Position numbers and translations under genes: made by a program. DNA of 64,000 nucleotides from Ruegeria sp. ANG-R (lineage in GTDB: Bacteria; Pseudomonadota; Alphaproteobacteria; Rhodobacterales; Rhodobacteraceae), in NCBI RefSeq assembly GCF_000813985.1, contig NZ_JWLJ01000011.1, positions 62,001 through 126,000 on the forward strand, read 5' to 3'. The number at the start of each line of letters is the position of its first letter. Position 1 is the first letter of the stretch. The notes beneath the pieces were generated by a model, which was given only the letters and a program-made list of their open reading frames with translations, was not told where the DNA came from and made no database searches. Positions 18,119 through 26,847 of the stretch are shown here, piece by piece.

Positions 18119-18571
18119 ATGGAACTAAGTGACGAAATCCGCATCAGCGCCCCGCGCGATGTCGTTTACCAAGCGCTGAATAACGTGGATGTATTGCGCG
18201 AGTGTATCCCGGGTTGTGAAGAACTGACTCAGGCAAGTCCGGATCAGCTCGAGGCCAAGGTCGTGCTGAAAATCGGACCCGTTAAGGCGAAGTTCGCGGG
18301 TGAGGTCACGCTGGATACGTCGAACGCGCCAGACGGGTTTTCGCTGATGGGCGAAGGCAAAGGGGGTGCTGCCGGTTTTGCCAAAGGCGGAGCGGATGTG
18401 ACCCTGACAGAAGATGGGGACGAGACCATCCTCAAGTACACCGCCAAGGTCGATATCGGCGGCAAGATTGCGCAATTGGGCAGTCGATTGATTGCTGGGA
18501 CAGCCAAGAAGCTTTCGGGCAAGTTTTTCACCAAGTTCGGAGAAGTGGTCTCGGAGCAAACCGTCTCGTAA
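18119..18571 (+). CDS. coxG: CoxG, SRPBCC-fold membrane-recruitment protein
   Basis: The 150-residue protein matches the CoxG family: MELSDEIRISAPRDVVYQALN at the start, PGCEELT, GPVKAKFAGEVTL and GGKIAQLGSRLI near the C-terminal helix. CoxG has an SRPBCC ligand-binding fold and is linked to anchoring CO dehydrogenase to the cytoplasmic membrane, where electrons enter the quinone pool. A good ribosome-binding site (AAAGGAAACAGG) precedes ATG 18119. It is the last gene of the cox operon and converges on the PhnD-like gene. Confidence 0.93.
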   Translation: MELSDEIRISAPRDVVYQALNNVDVLRECIPGCEELTQASPDQLEAKVVLKIGPVKAKFAGEVTLDTSNAPDGFSLMGEGKGGAAGFAKGGADVTLTEDGDETILKYTAKVDIGGKIAQLGSRLIAGTAKKLSGKFFTKFGEVVSEQTVS

Positions 18572-18605
18572 CGAGCCACTCTGTCGAGGACCGATACCGG
18601 GCATG

Positions 18606-18639
18606 TTCGGTGCATTTGGGAACTGTGCAAAGCACCGAA
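18606..18639. terminator. Possible terminator between coxG and the PhnD-like gene
   Basis: TTCGGTGC and GCACCGAA form an 8-bp dyad with an 18-base loop, in the 89-bp gap between convergent genes. No T-run follows on either strand, so the call rests on position only. Confidence 0.3.
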
Positions 18640-18660
18640 GCCGGTTGTTACACCATGAAA

Positions 18661-19410
18661 TCAGGCGTGTTCAGGAGGGTTTGGTACTGCGAGATATGAC
18701 TCTTCGGGTATCCGCACGACCCCTCTCAGCCCAAGAGCTTTCCGGTCCGACGGATCGAGTTGTTCGATGCCCGACTGGACAGCTTCAAAGATCGCCGCCG
18801 GATCGTTCCCCTGTGCGGTGATCAGGGGCAGTCCCGGCGTGGGCTTTGTCCAGTCCAGCACACGCAGATCCGAGGCGAAGCTCTCATGGGCGCACATCAA
18901 GCGCCATGAGACCGCATCCAACGCGGCAATATCAGCACGACCTTCGGCAACGGCCTGCGCCGATCTCAGATGCCCCTCGGTTTGCACGCGATTTTCGAAC
19001 CAGAACCCGTGTGGCTCAAGGTGCCAATAGGGTGCGGCATAGCCGGATTGCGAAAAGGTCTGGTTGTAGGCAAATATCGCATCCCGAAACGCAGCCAGAT
19101 CATCGCGCGGGTCATCGGCGCGGACGACGAGAGCGCTGCGATAAAAGCCGGGCGGACACCCTTCGAGACCGTAATCAGGCGTTCCGACCAGTGAGACCTG
19201 ATCGTGCAGCCATGTCCGGTAGGGCATACCGCAGGTTTGGCTCAGAACCAGGTCCGGGTGACGCCAAACATAAAACTCTTCGGCATCCTGTGACAGATGC
19301 TCAGGGCAATCGATCCCCGCGCGGTCCAGATTGTCCCGGATCAGTTTCCAGTATCGCTGATGTGCCTGATCGAGCTGAGGGCGGGCGTACATCATCAGGC
19401 TTGCGATCAT
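18661..19410 (-). CDS. PhnD-like phosphate/phosphonate-type binding domain protein
   Basis: The 249-residue protein resembles PhnD-type binding proteins: SQTCGMPYR, then YRSALVVRADD, ALDAVSWRLM and LPLITAQGND. Unlike transporter PhnD it has no signal peptide, starting MIASLMMYARPQLDQAHQ, and no ABC transporter lies nearby. It overlaps the response regulator gene by 4 bases and is the third gene of a kinase-regulator-PhnD-like operon. It may be a sensory accessory or an intracellular ligand-binding protein. If the annotated start is too short, a signal peptide could be missed, but I saw no good upstream extension. Confidence 0.75.
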   Translation of the reverse strand: MIASLMMYARPQLDQAHQRYWKLIRDNLDRAGIDCPEHLSQDAEEFYVWRHPDLVLSQTCGMPYRTWLHDQVSLVGTPDYGLEGCPPGFYRSALVVRADDPRDDLAAFRDAIFAYNQTFSQSGYAAPYWHLEPHGFWFENRVQTEGHLRSAQAVAEGRADIAALDAVSWRLMCAHESFASDLRVLDWTKPTPGLPLITAQGNDPAAIFEAVQSGIEQLDPSDRKALGLRGVVRIPEESYLAVPNPPEHA

Positions 19411-20024
19411 TGCATCTGTCCGAACAGTTCATAAAGTTCGATCGTGGTTTTTACCCCGACCTTCTGCTGAATGCGTCCCCGGTGAATTTCCACGGTACGG
19501 GGGCTGATACCCAGTTCTGCGGCAATCTCTTTGCTCGAGGTGCGCGCGGGGTGGGTCAATATATGCTGCAAAACCTGTTCTTCGCGCTCGGTCAAAAGGC
19601 CGCGTTTGTCGGCAAGCATCTTACGTCGCGCCTTGTCGCTGCGCAGTTGTGCGCCAACTTCGAACGCGGCCTGTATCCGCTCGATCAACACTGCCAGATC
19701 GAATGGTTTTTCCAGAAAATCGATCGCACCCGCTTTTGTGGCGCGCACTGATTCCGGAATGCCCCCATGCCCCGATATGAAAATGACCGGAATGGTCGAG
19801 CCCTGCCGGTTCAGATGGTCCTGCAGCTCCAGCCCGTCCATGCCGGGCATCCCGTAATCCAGGATCAAGCAGCCTTTTGCGTCCTCATGCACCTGATTCA
19901 GAAATGCCTGAGCGTCTGCAAAGTGCTCGACACGCATACCGCGTTTGCTGAGTGATCGTGACAGGGCGATGCGTACATCCTCATCGTCGTCGACGATAAA
20001 GACGACCAGCGACTCAGACGTCAT
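19407..20024 (-). CDS. FixJ/NarL-type response regulator
   Basis: The 205-residue protein has a receiver domain (VDDDEDV, phospho-acceptor D56 in LILDYGMPGMDG, EKPFD) and a LuxR-type helix-turn-helix (LTEREEQVLQHI, SSKEIAAELGISPRTVEIHR). It resembles the FixJ/TodT/DctR branch. It overlaps both the kinase gene upstream and the PhnD-like gene downstream by 4 bases. Its likely target is the divergent TAXI transporter promoter, which holds a perfect dyad at 22501-22522. Confidence 0.9.
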   Translation of the reverse strand: MTSESLVVFIVDDDEDVRIALSRSLSKRGMRVEHFADAQAFLNQVHEDAKGCLILDYGMPGMDGLELQDHLNRQGSTIPVIFISGHGGIPESVRATKAGAIDFLEKPFDLAVLIERIQAAFEVGAQLRSDKARRKMLADKRGLLTEREEQVLQHILTHPARTSSKEIAAELGISPRTVEIHRGRIQQKVGVKTTIELYELFGQMQ

Positions 20025-22411
20025 TCCCGCTCTCCCCCAGGCTGGTCACTGCGGCGCAGCGTAAAACAGAAACGCGCACCGGATGTTTCGGTGGGTTCAT
20101 ACCATATCGTGCCGTCATTGGCCTTGATGATGGTTCTGCATATGGACAGGCCCAGACCCATACCGTCCGCCTTCTGAGTATCGAATGTGTCGAACAAGGT
20201 GACATCATCGCTGACGCCCGGCCCGTTATCCTCGACGCGCACCTCGACAAGTTCATCGGTAACCCTTGTGGTGATGGCGATCCGGCCCCCTGCGATCGGA
20301 TCACGGGCCAGCGCGTCGATTGCGTTGCGCAGCAGATTGACCAGAACCTGCGCGATCTGTGTTCGGTTGCCTGTGACGAAAGGAAGTTCGGTTTCATCAT
20401 AATGCAGCTTGATCTCGTGTATCTTTGCCTCGGAGTCCATCAGGCTGACGGTTTGCCGGATCAGCCCGTTCAGTTCAAACGGGGCCTGACGCCCGCGATC
20501 CTTACGGATCACCTCGCGCAGGGCGCGGATGATATCCCCGGCGCGGCGCGACTGACGGTCGATATCCGAGAGGATCTCGGTCAGCTCAGGGTCGGGGTCG
20601 CCGATTTCATCCAGGGTGATCTTCGCCGCGTCGACGTTATAGGAAATCGCGCTGAGCGGCTGGTTCAGCTCATGCGCCAACCCCGAGGCCATCTCGCCCA
20701 TCAGATTGACCCGCGCGACATGGGACAGATCGCGGCTGAGGCGGCCCGCTTCGTCTTCGGCTTTTTTCCGGTCGCTTACATCATCGACAATGGCAACGGC
20801 GTGATCGGGAACGCCGTTTTCGTCCCGGATCAGGATTGCATTGACCCTGAGCCATATCGGTGACCCGTCTTTTCGGATAAACTGGTTTTCCGCGATGAAT
20901 TCGGAATCCTGCAGCAGAGTTTCGCGGAACTTGACCGCGATCTGTTGCCCGTCTTCAGGCAGAATGTCGGCCAGCGTCATCTTTTCCAGCTCATCCGGCC
21001 GATATCCCATGATATCGCACAGTTGCTCGTTAACCCGCTGGAACCGCCCCGTTTCCGGAGAAATCTGCGCCATCCCGCGCGAGGCCAGATCGAAGGTGCG
21101 GCCATAGGCGGTCTCGAACCGTTGCCGTTGCCGCACCTCCTGCGCCAGTGCCGCGCCGGTATCTTCCAGTTCGCGATAGGGGCTGTGCAGGCCCTCTTCC
21201 GGTGTGATCTCTCCGCTGGACAGTTGCTGGCTCTGGCTGGCAAAGGTGCGCACCGGGGCGTAGATCCGGTCTGCCATGGCCAGCCCGATCGCACCGGTCA
21301 GAATGGCGATGGCCAGCGCGATCCAGACGCCTTGTGTCCGGTTTTTCTTGATCTCGCCGATAAAGTTGTCCTCGGCCGCATACAGGCCGATCAACCAGCG
21401 CAGTCCCGGCTCTGACACCTCGATCAGCATCGCCACATAGTCCTGACCGTTCAGCTGGAAATCCGTGTGGACCGGACCCTGGGCGTCGCTGAGGCCGGTT
21501 TGCACCACGTCCCCGAACGCCTTTTGTGCAATGGGGTCGGCGATTTGATCCACCCGTGTCAGCTCGGGCGCTTCCATATGGGCTTCCTGCCGGATCAGCA
21601 CCAGCGTCGGATGTGCCAATACGGCGCCATCTTCGTTCAGAACCAGCGCCGCACCGCGCCGTTCGGACCAGATGTCCAGCAAGAACCCCGACAGGGCGTC
21701 GATCTGGATATCAATGCCCAGAATTGCCCGGATATCCCCGTCCTCGTCCAGGATCGGCACGCCATAGGTGAGCCCCGGCTGTCGCGTCGTGAAGAAGATA
21801 TAGGGTTCGGTCCAGATCGGCGCTTTGGTCTCGGACACCATCCTGAACCAAGGCCGTGTACGCGCCTCATAGGTGTCGGTCCGGGTGGTGGTCGTTTCAA
21901 GCAGGGTGAACTGATCGTTGCGCCATTGAAAATCGGCCGGGTGTTCTTCGGTGCCGGGGGGGAACGGAGGAACGAACTTGGTGCGATAGCGCCCGGGTTC
22001 TTCCGAGCGCATGACATAGACGAACCGCCCGGTCTCGTCCGCCAGATACATCCCGGCAAGCTGCGGCGCGACCTGTAGCTGCTGAAAAAAATGGCTTTCC
22101 AATACGGCAGGATCGCTGATGTCCAGCACGTCGTTTTCGGCAAGCCGCCTTGTGGCGTCCAGCGCCTGCCGCGCCGGGTTCAGAAAGCTTTTGACCTGAC
22201 CGATGACATTGACGCTGACCTCGGTCAGCGAATTTCGCGATTGCCGCAGCAGTGCGTCTTCCGAGCTGACAAAGGTCGACAGGATCACCGACAGGATGGC
22301 AAGGAACTGCAGCCCGCCCAAACACAACGCAAGCGTGGCGCGCAACGACCTGCGCCTGCGGGCGGGCTCAGTTTGATCCTGACGTATTTCTTGTTGCCCT
22401 GCGTAGTTCAA
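20021..22411 (-). CDS. Cache/PAS sensor histidine kinase
   Basis: The 796-residue protein has a first membrane helix (26-48) and a large periplasmic dCache-type sensor with the PYIFFTTRQPGLTYGVPI and GIDIQIDALSGFL motifs. A second helix lies near 355-375, followed by a HAMP-like linker, a PAS domain (about 430-550), HisKA with H580 in AHELNQPLSA, and HATPase_c (NLLRNAIDAL, DNGPG, GLGLSIC). Cache sensors bind small extracellular ligands such as carboxylates and amino acids. The start is taken as TTG 22411; no in-frame ATG lies close upstream and the ribosome-binding site is weak, so the first residues are uncertain. The kinase is divergent from a TAXI transporter, which it probably controls through the coupled FixJ-type regulator. 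Confidence 0.88.
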   Translation of the reverse strand: MNYAGQQEIRQDQTEPARRRRSLRATLALCLGGLQFLAILSVILSTFVSSEDALLRQSRNSLTEVSVNVIGQVKSFLNPARQALDATRRLAENDVLDISDPAVLESHFFQQLQVAPQLAGMYLADETGRFVYVMRSEEPGRYRTKFVPPFPPGTEEHPADFQWRNDQFTLLETTTTRTDTYEARTRPWFRMVSETKAPIWTEPYIFFTTRQPGLTYGVPILDEDGDIRAILGIDIQIDALSGFLLDIWSERRGAALVLNEDGAVLAHPTLVLIRQEAHMEAPELTRVDQIADPIAQKAFGDVVQTGLSDAQGPVHTDFQLNGQDYVAMLIEVSEPGLRWLIGLYAAEDNFIGEIKKNRTQGVWIALAIAILTGAIGLAMADRIYAPVRTFASQSQQLSSGEITPEEGLHSPYRELEDTGAALAQEVRQRQRFETAYGRTFDLASRGMAQISPETGRFQRVNEQLCDIMGYRPDELEKMTLADILPEDGQQIAVKFRETLLQDSEFIAENQFIRKDGSPIWLRVNAILIRDENGVPDHAVAIVDDVSDRKKAEDEAGRLSRDLSHVARVNLMGEMASGLAHELNQPLSAISYNVDAAKITLDEIGDPDPELTEILSDIDRQSRRAGDIIRALREVIRKDRGRQAPFELNGLIRQTVSLMDSEAKIHEIKLHYDETELPFVTGNRTQIAQVLVNLLRNAIDALARDPIAGGRIAITTRVTDELVEVRVEDNGPGVSDDVTLFDTFDTQKADGMGLGLSICRTIIKANDGTIWYEPTETSGARFCFTLRRSDQPGGERE

Positions 22412-22500
22412 TTCTTGCCCAAACGACCTTCTGCACGGGTCGGTACCACAGCCACAGAATGTGATCAGTTACCCTTGTTCCCCTATCTTCGAATCCAAGC

Positions 22501-22522
22501 CTATACGTAATCTACCGTATAG
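22501..22522. promoter_or_regulatory. Candidate operator for the FixJ-type regulator
   Basis: CTATACG and CGTATAG form a perfect 7-bp dyad with an 8-base spacer, placed in the 242-bp gap between the kinase operon and the TAXI transporter genes. The geometry suits a dimeric LuxR-type response regulator. The rest of the gap shows nothing else I can name. Confidence 0.5.
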
Positions 22523-22653
22523 ACACCTGCTGTTTGGTTTCGCTTTCCTCTTTACCATCGGGGGGCCTGATTCCAGTGCGATTTTTTCTGTTGTGTTCTG
22601 AAAGGTTTCGGGCGCCCCACAGATCAAAGAAGACTGACAACAGGAGTGTCAAA

Positions 22654-23616
22654 GTGTTCAAGAAAACCTCAATCACCGCATTTGCCGCGGCGGCCCTGAT
22701 GGCACCAGCGGCATATGCAGAAGAATTTATCACGATCGGAACTGGCGGAGTCACGGGTGTCTATTACCCGACGGGTGGCGCGATCTGCCGTCTGGTCAAC
22801 AAGGGCCGGAAAGAACACGGGGTCCGGTGTTCGGTGGAGTCGACTGGGGGGTCGGTTTACAACATCAACACCATTCGCGAAGGCGAGCTTGAGTTTGGGG
22901 TGGCACAGTCGGACTGGCAGTACCACGCTTTCAACGGCAGCTCGAAATTCGAAGAAGCCGGCCCGTTCGAGAACCTGCGTGCCGTGTTCTCGGTACACCC
23001 CGAGCCGTTCACCGTTGTGGCGCGTGCCGATTCCGGCATCACCAACTTCGAAGATCTGAAAGGCAAGCGCGTCAATATCGGCAACCCCGGTTCCGGTCAG
23101 CGCGGCACCATGGAGGTTCTGCTGGGCGAGATGGGCTGGACCACCGATGATTTCGAACTGGCGACCGAGCTGAAGGCGGCTGAACAGTCGGCAGCTCTGT
23201 GCGACAACCAGATCGACGCGATGGTCTACACCGTTGGTCACCCCTCGGGCTCGATCCAGGAGGCAACCACCGCCTGCGACTCGGTTCTGGTGAACGTCAG
23301 CGGCGACGCGGTTAACAAGCTGGTGGACGACAACTCGTTCTACCGTACGGCGACCATCCCCGGCGGCATGTATCGCGGTTCAGATGGTGATACCCAGACC
23401 TTTGGTGTTGGCGCGACCTTCGTGACCTCGGCAGACGTGTCGGACGATGCGGTCTATGCGGTTGTCAGCTCGGTTTTCGAGAACTTCGATGACTTCAAAA
23501 AGCTGCACCCGGCATTCGCCAACCTCAAGCCGGAGGAGATGATCGCGGACGGCCTGTCGGCGCCGCTGCATCCGGGTGCCGAGAAATACTACAAAGAAAA
23601 AGGCTGGATTCAGTAA
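22654..23616 (+). CDS. TAXI-type TRAP transporter solute-binding protein
   Basis: The 320-residue protein has a signal peptide (residues 1-22, ending APAAYA). The TAXI signature follows: [21 protein letters not shown] and later [10 protein letters not shown]. The start is GTG 22654, chosen because AGGAG lies 7 bases before it and the signal peptide begins there; the frame is open 40 codons upstream but without signal-like sequence. TAXI receptors bind glutamate, glutamine or other small carboxylates. A GC-rich hairpin separates it from the permease gene. Confidence 0.95.
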   Translation: MFKKTSITAFAAAALMAPAAYAEEFITIGTGGVTGVYYPTGGAICRLVNKGRKEHGVRCSVESTGGSVYNINTIREGELEFGVAQSDWQYHAFNGSSKFEEAGPFENLRAVFSVHPEPFTVVARADSGITNFEDLKGKRVNIGNPGSGQRGTMEVLLGEMGWTTDDFELATELKAAEQSAALCDNQIDAMVYTVGHPSGSIQEATTACDSVLVNVSGDAVNKLVDDNSFYRTATIPGGMYRGSDGDTQTFGVGATFVTSADVSDDAVYAVVSSVFENFDDFKKLHPAFANLKPEEMIADGLSAPLHPGAEKYYKEKGWIQ

Positions 23617-23629
23617 ACCAGACCTGACG

Positions 23630-23655
23630 CGGGGCGCCCTGTTTCGGGCGCCCCG
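23630..23655 (+). promoter_or_regulatory. Stable hairpin between TAXI receptor and permease genes
   Basis: CGGGGCGCCC and GGGCGCCCCG pair over 10 bp around a 6-base loop. ATTCAC follows, not a T-run, so partial attenuation or protection of the receptor mRNA is more likely than full termination. Confidence 0.65.
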
Positions 23656-23725
23656 ATTCACATCCGGGGCAAACCGGTGACAAGAAGGCCGCAAAAACCA
23701 GGGCCAAGGACAGGGAGATTTCAGT

Positions 23726-26335
23726 ATGAGTTCCGACACGCAGGGCAATCGCCCTTTATCCGAAGAAGAGCTTCAGGATCTGGTCGCCTCGTCTGATGCG
23801 GGTGCGCGCAATCCAGCAGGGAAAGTGGGGCTGTTTCTGGCGATTGTTGCCGTGTTGTGGTCGGTGTTTCAGGTGGTGCTGGCGTCTCCGATATCGAACT
23901 ATGTGCTGCCGGGCAGTGTGGTGAACAACGCGCGTCAGTTTCACCTTGCCTTCGCGATGTTTCTGGCCTTTTCGGCCTATCCGGCGCTCAAATCCAGCCC
24001 GCGGGATTACATCCCGATTCAGGACTGGATCATGGGCGTCGTCGGCGCGTTTCTGGCGCTGTACGGTTATTTCTTCTACCAAAAGATCGTTGATGCGGGC
24101 GGCCTTGCGGACGACACCGACAAATGGTTTGCCCTTGTTGGCCTGCTGCTGCTGTTTGAAGCCGCGCGTCGCGCGCTTGGCCCCGCGATGGCGATCATCG
24201 CAACGATCTTTCTGGCCTATGTCTTCTTCGGCTCGTCCGAATGGGTACCCGAGGTAATCCGCTGGAAAGGCGCAAGCCTGCAAAAGGCGATGAGCCATAT
24301 GTGGATCACCTCCGAGGGCGTCTTTGGCATCGCCCTGGGCGTGTCGACCAAGTTCGTCTTCCTCTTTGTTCTGTTTGGCGCGCTGCTCGATAAGGCAGGC
24401 GCGGGCAACTACTTTATCAAGATGGCCTTTGGCGCACTGGGGCACCTGCGCGGTGGCCCGGCCAAGGCGGCTGTGGTCGGCTCTGCGGCGACCGGTCTGA
24501 TCTCGGGTTCTTCGATTGCGAACGTTGTGACGACCGGGACCTTCACCATCCCGCTGATGAAGCGGGTGGGCTTTTCCAGCGAACAGGCGGGTTCGGTCGA
24601 GGTCGCCTCATCCGTGAACGGCCAGATCATGCCGCCGGTGATGGGCGCTGCTGCCTTCCTGATGGTGGAATATGTCGGCATCTCCTATGTCGAGGTGATC
24701 ACCCACGCCTTCCTGCCCGCCGCGATCTCGTACATCGCGCTGGTCTACATCGTGCACCTAGAAGCCGTTAAGCGGAACATGCCGACGCTGGGCGACCGCG
24801 TCGTGTCGATGGGCCGCACAATCGGTGGAATGGCGCTGTTCTTCGTGGGCTTTGCCGGGCTGTGTTATGGCATCCAGTACCCGATCAAGGCGATCATAGC
24901 GCTCATGCCCGATGCGTCGGGTCTGGTCCTGTCGGCTCTGATCGTGCTGGCCTATCTGTTCCTGCTGAAACTGGCCTCGGGGGTCGAGGATCTGGTCCCC
25001 GATGATCCCAACGCCAAAGAGATCGAGCTGCCGGTGATCGCCGAAATCTACAAGGCCGGCCTGCATTACCTGCTGCCGATCATCGTGTTGGTCTATTTCC
25101 TGATGATCGAGCAGAAATCGCCTGGCCTATCGGCCTTCTGGGCGACTTCGCTGCTGTTTGTGATCCTGCTGACGCAGAAGCCGCTCAAGTCTATCTTCCG
25201 GGGTGAGAGTGACACTGCCAATGCCTTTATGGCCGGTGTCGCCGATCTGTGGAACGGTCTGATCGATGGCGCGCGCAACATGATCGGTATCGCGCTGGCC
25301 ACCGCCACCGCGGGTGTGATCGTGGGCACCGTGACGCTTACAGGTGTGGGCCAAGTGATGGCCGATCTGGTCGAGTTCCTGTCAGGCGGCAACCTGATCG
25401 CCATGCTGGCGCTGGTGGGTCTGCTGAGCCTCATTCTGGGCATGGGCCTGCCGACCACGGCGAACTATATTGTCGTCAGCTCGCTGATGGCGGGTGTGGT
25501 TGTCGAGTTGGGCGCGCAGGATGGTCTGATCGTCCCGCTGATCGCGGTGCATCTGTTCGTGTTCTACTTTGGCATCATGGCCGATGTGACGCCACCTGTG
25601 GGGCTTGCGAGCTTTGCCGCCGCCGCTGTGTCGGGTGGGGATGCGATCAAGACAGGCTTCACCGCCTTCTTCTATTCTCTGCGCACCGTGGCACTGCCGT
25701 TTGTGTTCATCTTCAACACCGATCTTCTGCTGATCGATGTGGGCTGGATACAAGGTATTCTGGTGGCCATCTCCGCCACCATCGCGATCCTGATCTTCAC
25801 CGCCGGCACCATGGGCTGGTTCCTGACCAAGAACCGGATTTATGAAAGCGTCGCGCTGATCCTGATCGCCTTTGCGCTGTTCCGCCCGGATTTCTTCATG
25901 AATCGCATCGCGCCGCCCTTTGCGCAGATCGAACCGGCACAGCTGACGCAGGCCGTGGGTGAGGCTGCTCCCGGAAGCACCATGCGGATCGAAGTTGAGG
26001 GTCCGGATTTCGACACCGGCAACATGACCGAGACCACTGTTGTGCTCACTATCCCGGATGGGGCCGATGGTACGGCGCGCGTCGACGCTCTGGGTCTGAT
26101 CACGCTGGATGAAGATGGTCTGGTCAAACTGGACGAGCCTCTGTTTGGCACACCGGTCGCGGACGAGCTGGATATGTTCGACTATTATGCCGATGAGGCT
26201 GTGCGCATCACCAGCGTTCAGGCCCCGCAGAGCCAGCCCCCGAAAGAGCTGATCTTCATCCCGGCGCTGATCCTGTTGGGTCTTGTCGCCTTCCTCCAGC
26301 GCGGCCGCGCCGCAAAACAGGGAGAACCCGCATGA
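23726..26335 (+). CDS. TAXI-type TRAP transporter fused permease (4TM + 12TM)
   Basis: The 869-residue polytopic protein is a fused DctQ-like and DctM-like permease. The small domain covers about the first 200 residues. The large domain contains VGSAATGLISGSSIANVVTTG, MPPVMGAAAF and LGMGLPTTANYIVVSSL. Near residues 740-830 there is a soluble, probably periplasmic insert of about 90 residues, then a last helix. TRAP transporters use the sodium or proton gradient. It overlaps the universal stress protein gene by 4 bases. The C-terminal extension is seen in many TAXI permeases and its role is unknown. Confidence 0.93.
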   Translation: MSSDTQGNRPLSEEELQDLVASSDAGARNPAGKVGLFLAIVAVLWSVFQVVLASPISNYVLPGSVVNNARQFHLAFAMFLAFSAYPALKSSPRDYIPIQDWIMGVVGAFLALYGYFFYQKIVDAGGLADDTDKWFALVGLLLLFEAARRALGPAMAIIATIFLAYVFFGSSEWVPEVIRWKGASLQKAMSHMWITSEGVFGIALGVSTKFVFLFVLFGALLDKAGAGNYFIKMAFGALGHLRGGPAKAAVVGSAATGLISGSSIANVVTTGTFTIPLMKRVGFSSEQAGSVEVASSVNGQIMPPVMGAAAFLMVEYVGISYVEVITHAFLPAAISYIALVYIVHLEAVKRNMPTLGDRVVSMGRTIGGMALFFVGFAGLCYGIQYPIKAIIALMPDASGLVLSALIVLAYLFLLKLASGVEDLVPDDPNAKEIELPVIAEIYKAGLHYLLPIIVLVYFLMIEQKSPGLSAFWATSLLFVILLTQKPLKSIFRGESDTANAFMAGVADLWNGLIDGARNMIGIALATATAGVIVGTVTLTGVGQVMADLVEFLSGGNLIAMLALVGLLSLILGMGLPTTANYIVVSSLMAGVVVELGAQDGLIVPLIAVHLFVFYFGIMADVTPPVGLASFAAAAVSGGDAIKTGFTAFFYSLRTVALPFVFIFNTDLLLIDVGWIQGILVAISATIAILIFTAGTMGWFLTKNRIYESVALILIAFALFRPDFFMNRIAPPFAQIEPAQLTQAVGEAAPGSTMRIEVEGPDFDTGNMTETTVVLTIPDGADGTARVDALGLITLDEDGLVKLDEPLFGTPVADELDMFDYYADEAVRITSVQAPQSQPPKELIFIPALILLGLVAFLQRGRAAKQGEPA

Positions 26336-26763
26336 CCAAAGCTATTCTGTGCGCCGTGGATATCAGCAATGGCGATCTTGATGTTGCTGTCCTAGAACGC
26401 GCCGCAGCGCTGGCCGAAATGGATGGCGCGCGGCTGGATGTGGTGACGGTGACGCCCGATTATGGAGAGGGGTTCGTCAGCAGTTTCTTCGAGCCCCACC
26501 ACCACGAAAAGGTGATTGAAGAGGCTCATGAAAAGCTGGTCGCCCTCTGCGCCGCCACACTGGGGGAAGAGCGTAACGCCAAGATCCGTCATGTGGTGGC
26601 CACCGGCAGCGCGTATCAGGAGATCCTCAAAACCGCGGAAGGTGCGGGCTCGGACCTTATCGTGATCGGTGCGCATAAGCCTGATTTGAAGGATTATTTG
26701 CTTGGTCCGAATGCGGCGCGGGTCGTAAGGCATTCGCACACGTCAGTATATGTTGTGCGGTAA
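26332..26763 (+). CDS. Universal stress protein (UspA family)
   Basis: The 143-residue protein has an N-terminal beta-strand ILCAVDISNG, a central region of the Usp fold and the ATP-binding C-terminal pattern VIGAHKPDLKDYLLGPNAARVVRHS. UspA proteins are often encoded beside TRAP permeases; TeaD of the ectoine transporter TeaABC binds ATP and tunes uptake. The 4-base overlap with the permease gene suggests the same arrangement here. Confidence 0.93.
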   Translation: MTKAILCAVDISNGDLDVAVLERAAALAEMDGARLDVVTVTPDYGEGFVSSFFEPHHHEKVIEEAHEKLVALCAATLGEERNAKIRHVVATGSAYQEILKTAEGAGSDLIVIGAHKPDLKDYLLGPNAARVVRHSHTSVYVVR

Positions 26764-26847
26764 GTCGATCGGATTTAAGCTGAGAGTCTGCCATTTGACC
26801 TTCGTTACTCAGTAGCCGATCACGCAGACCCTTACCGGGAGATTTCT

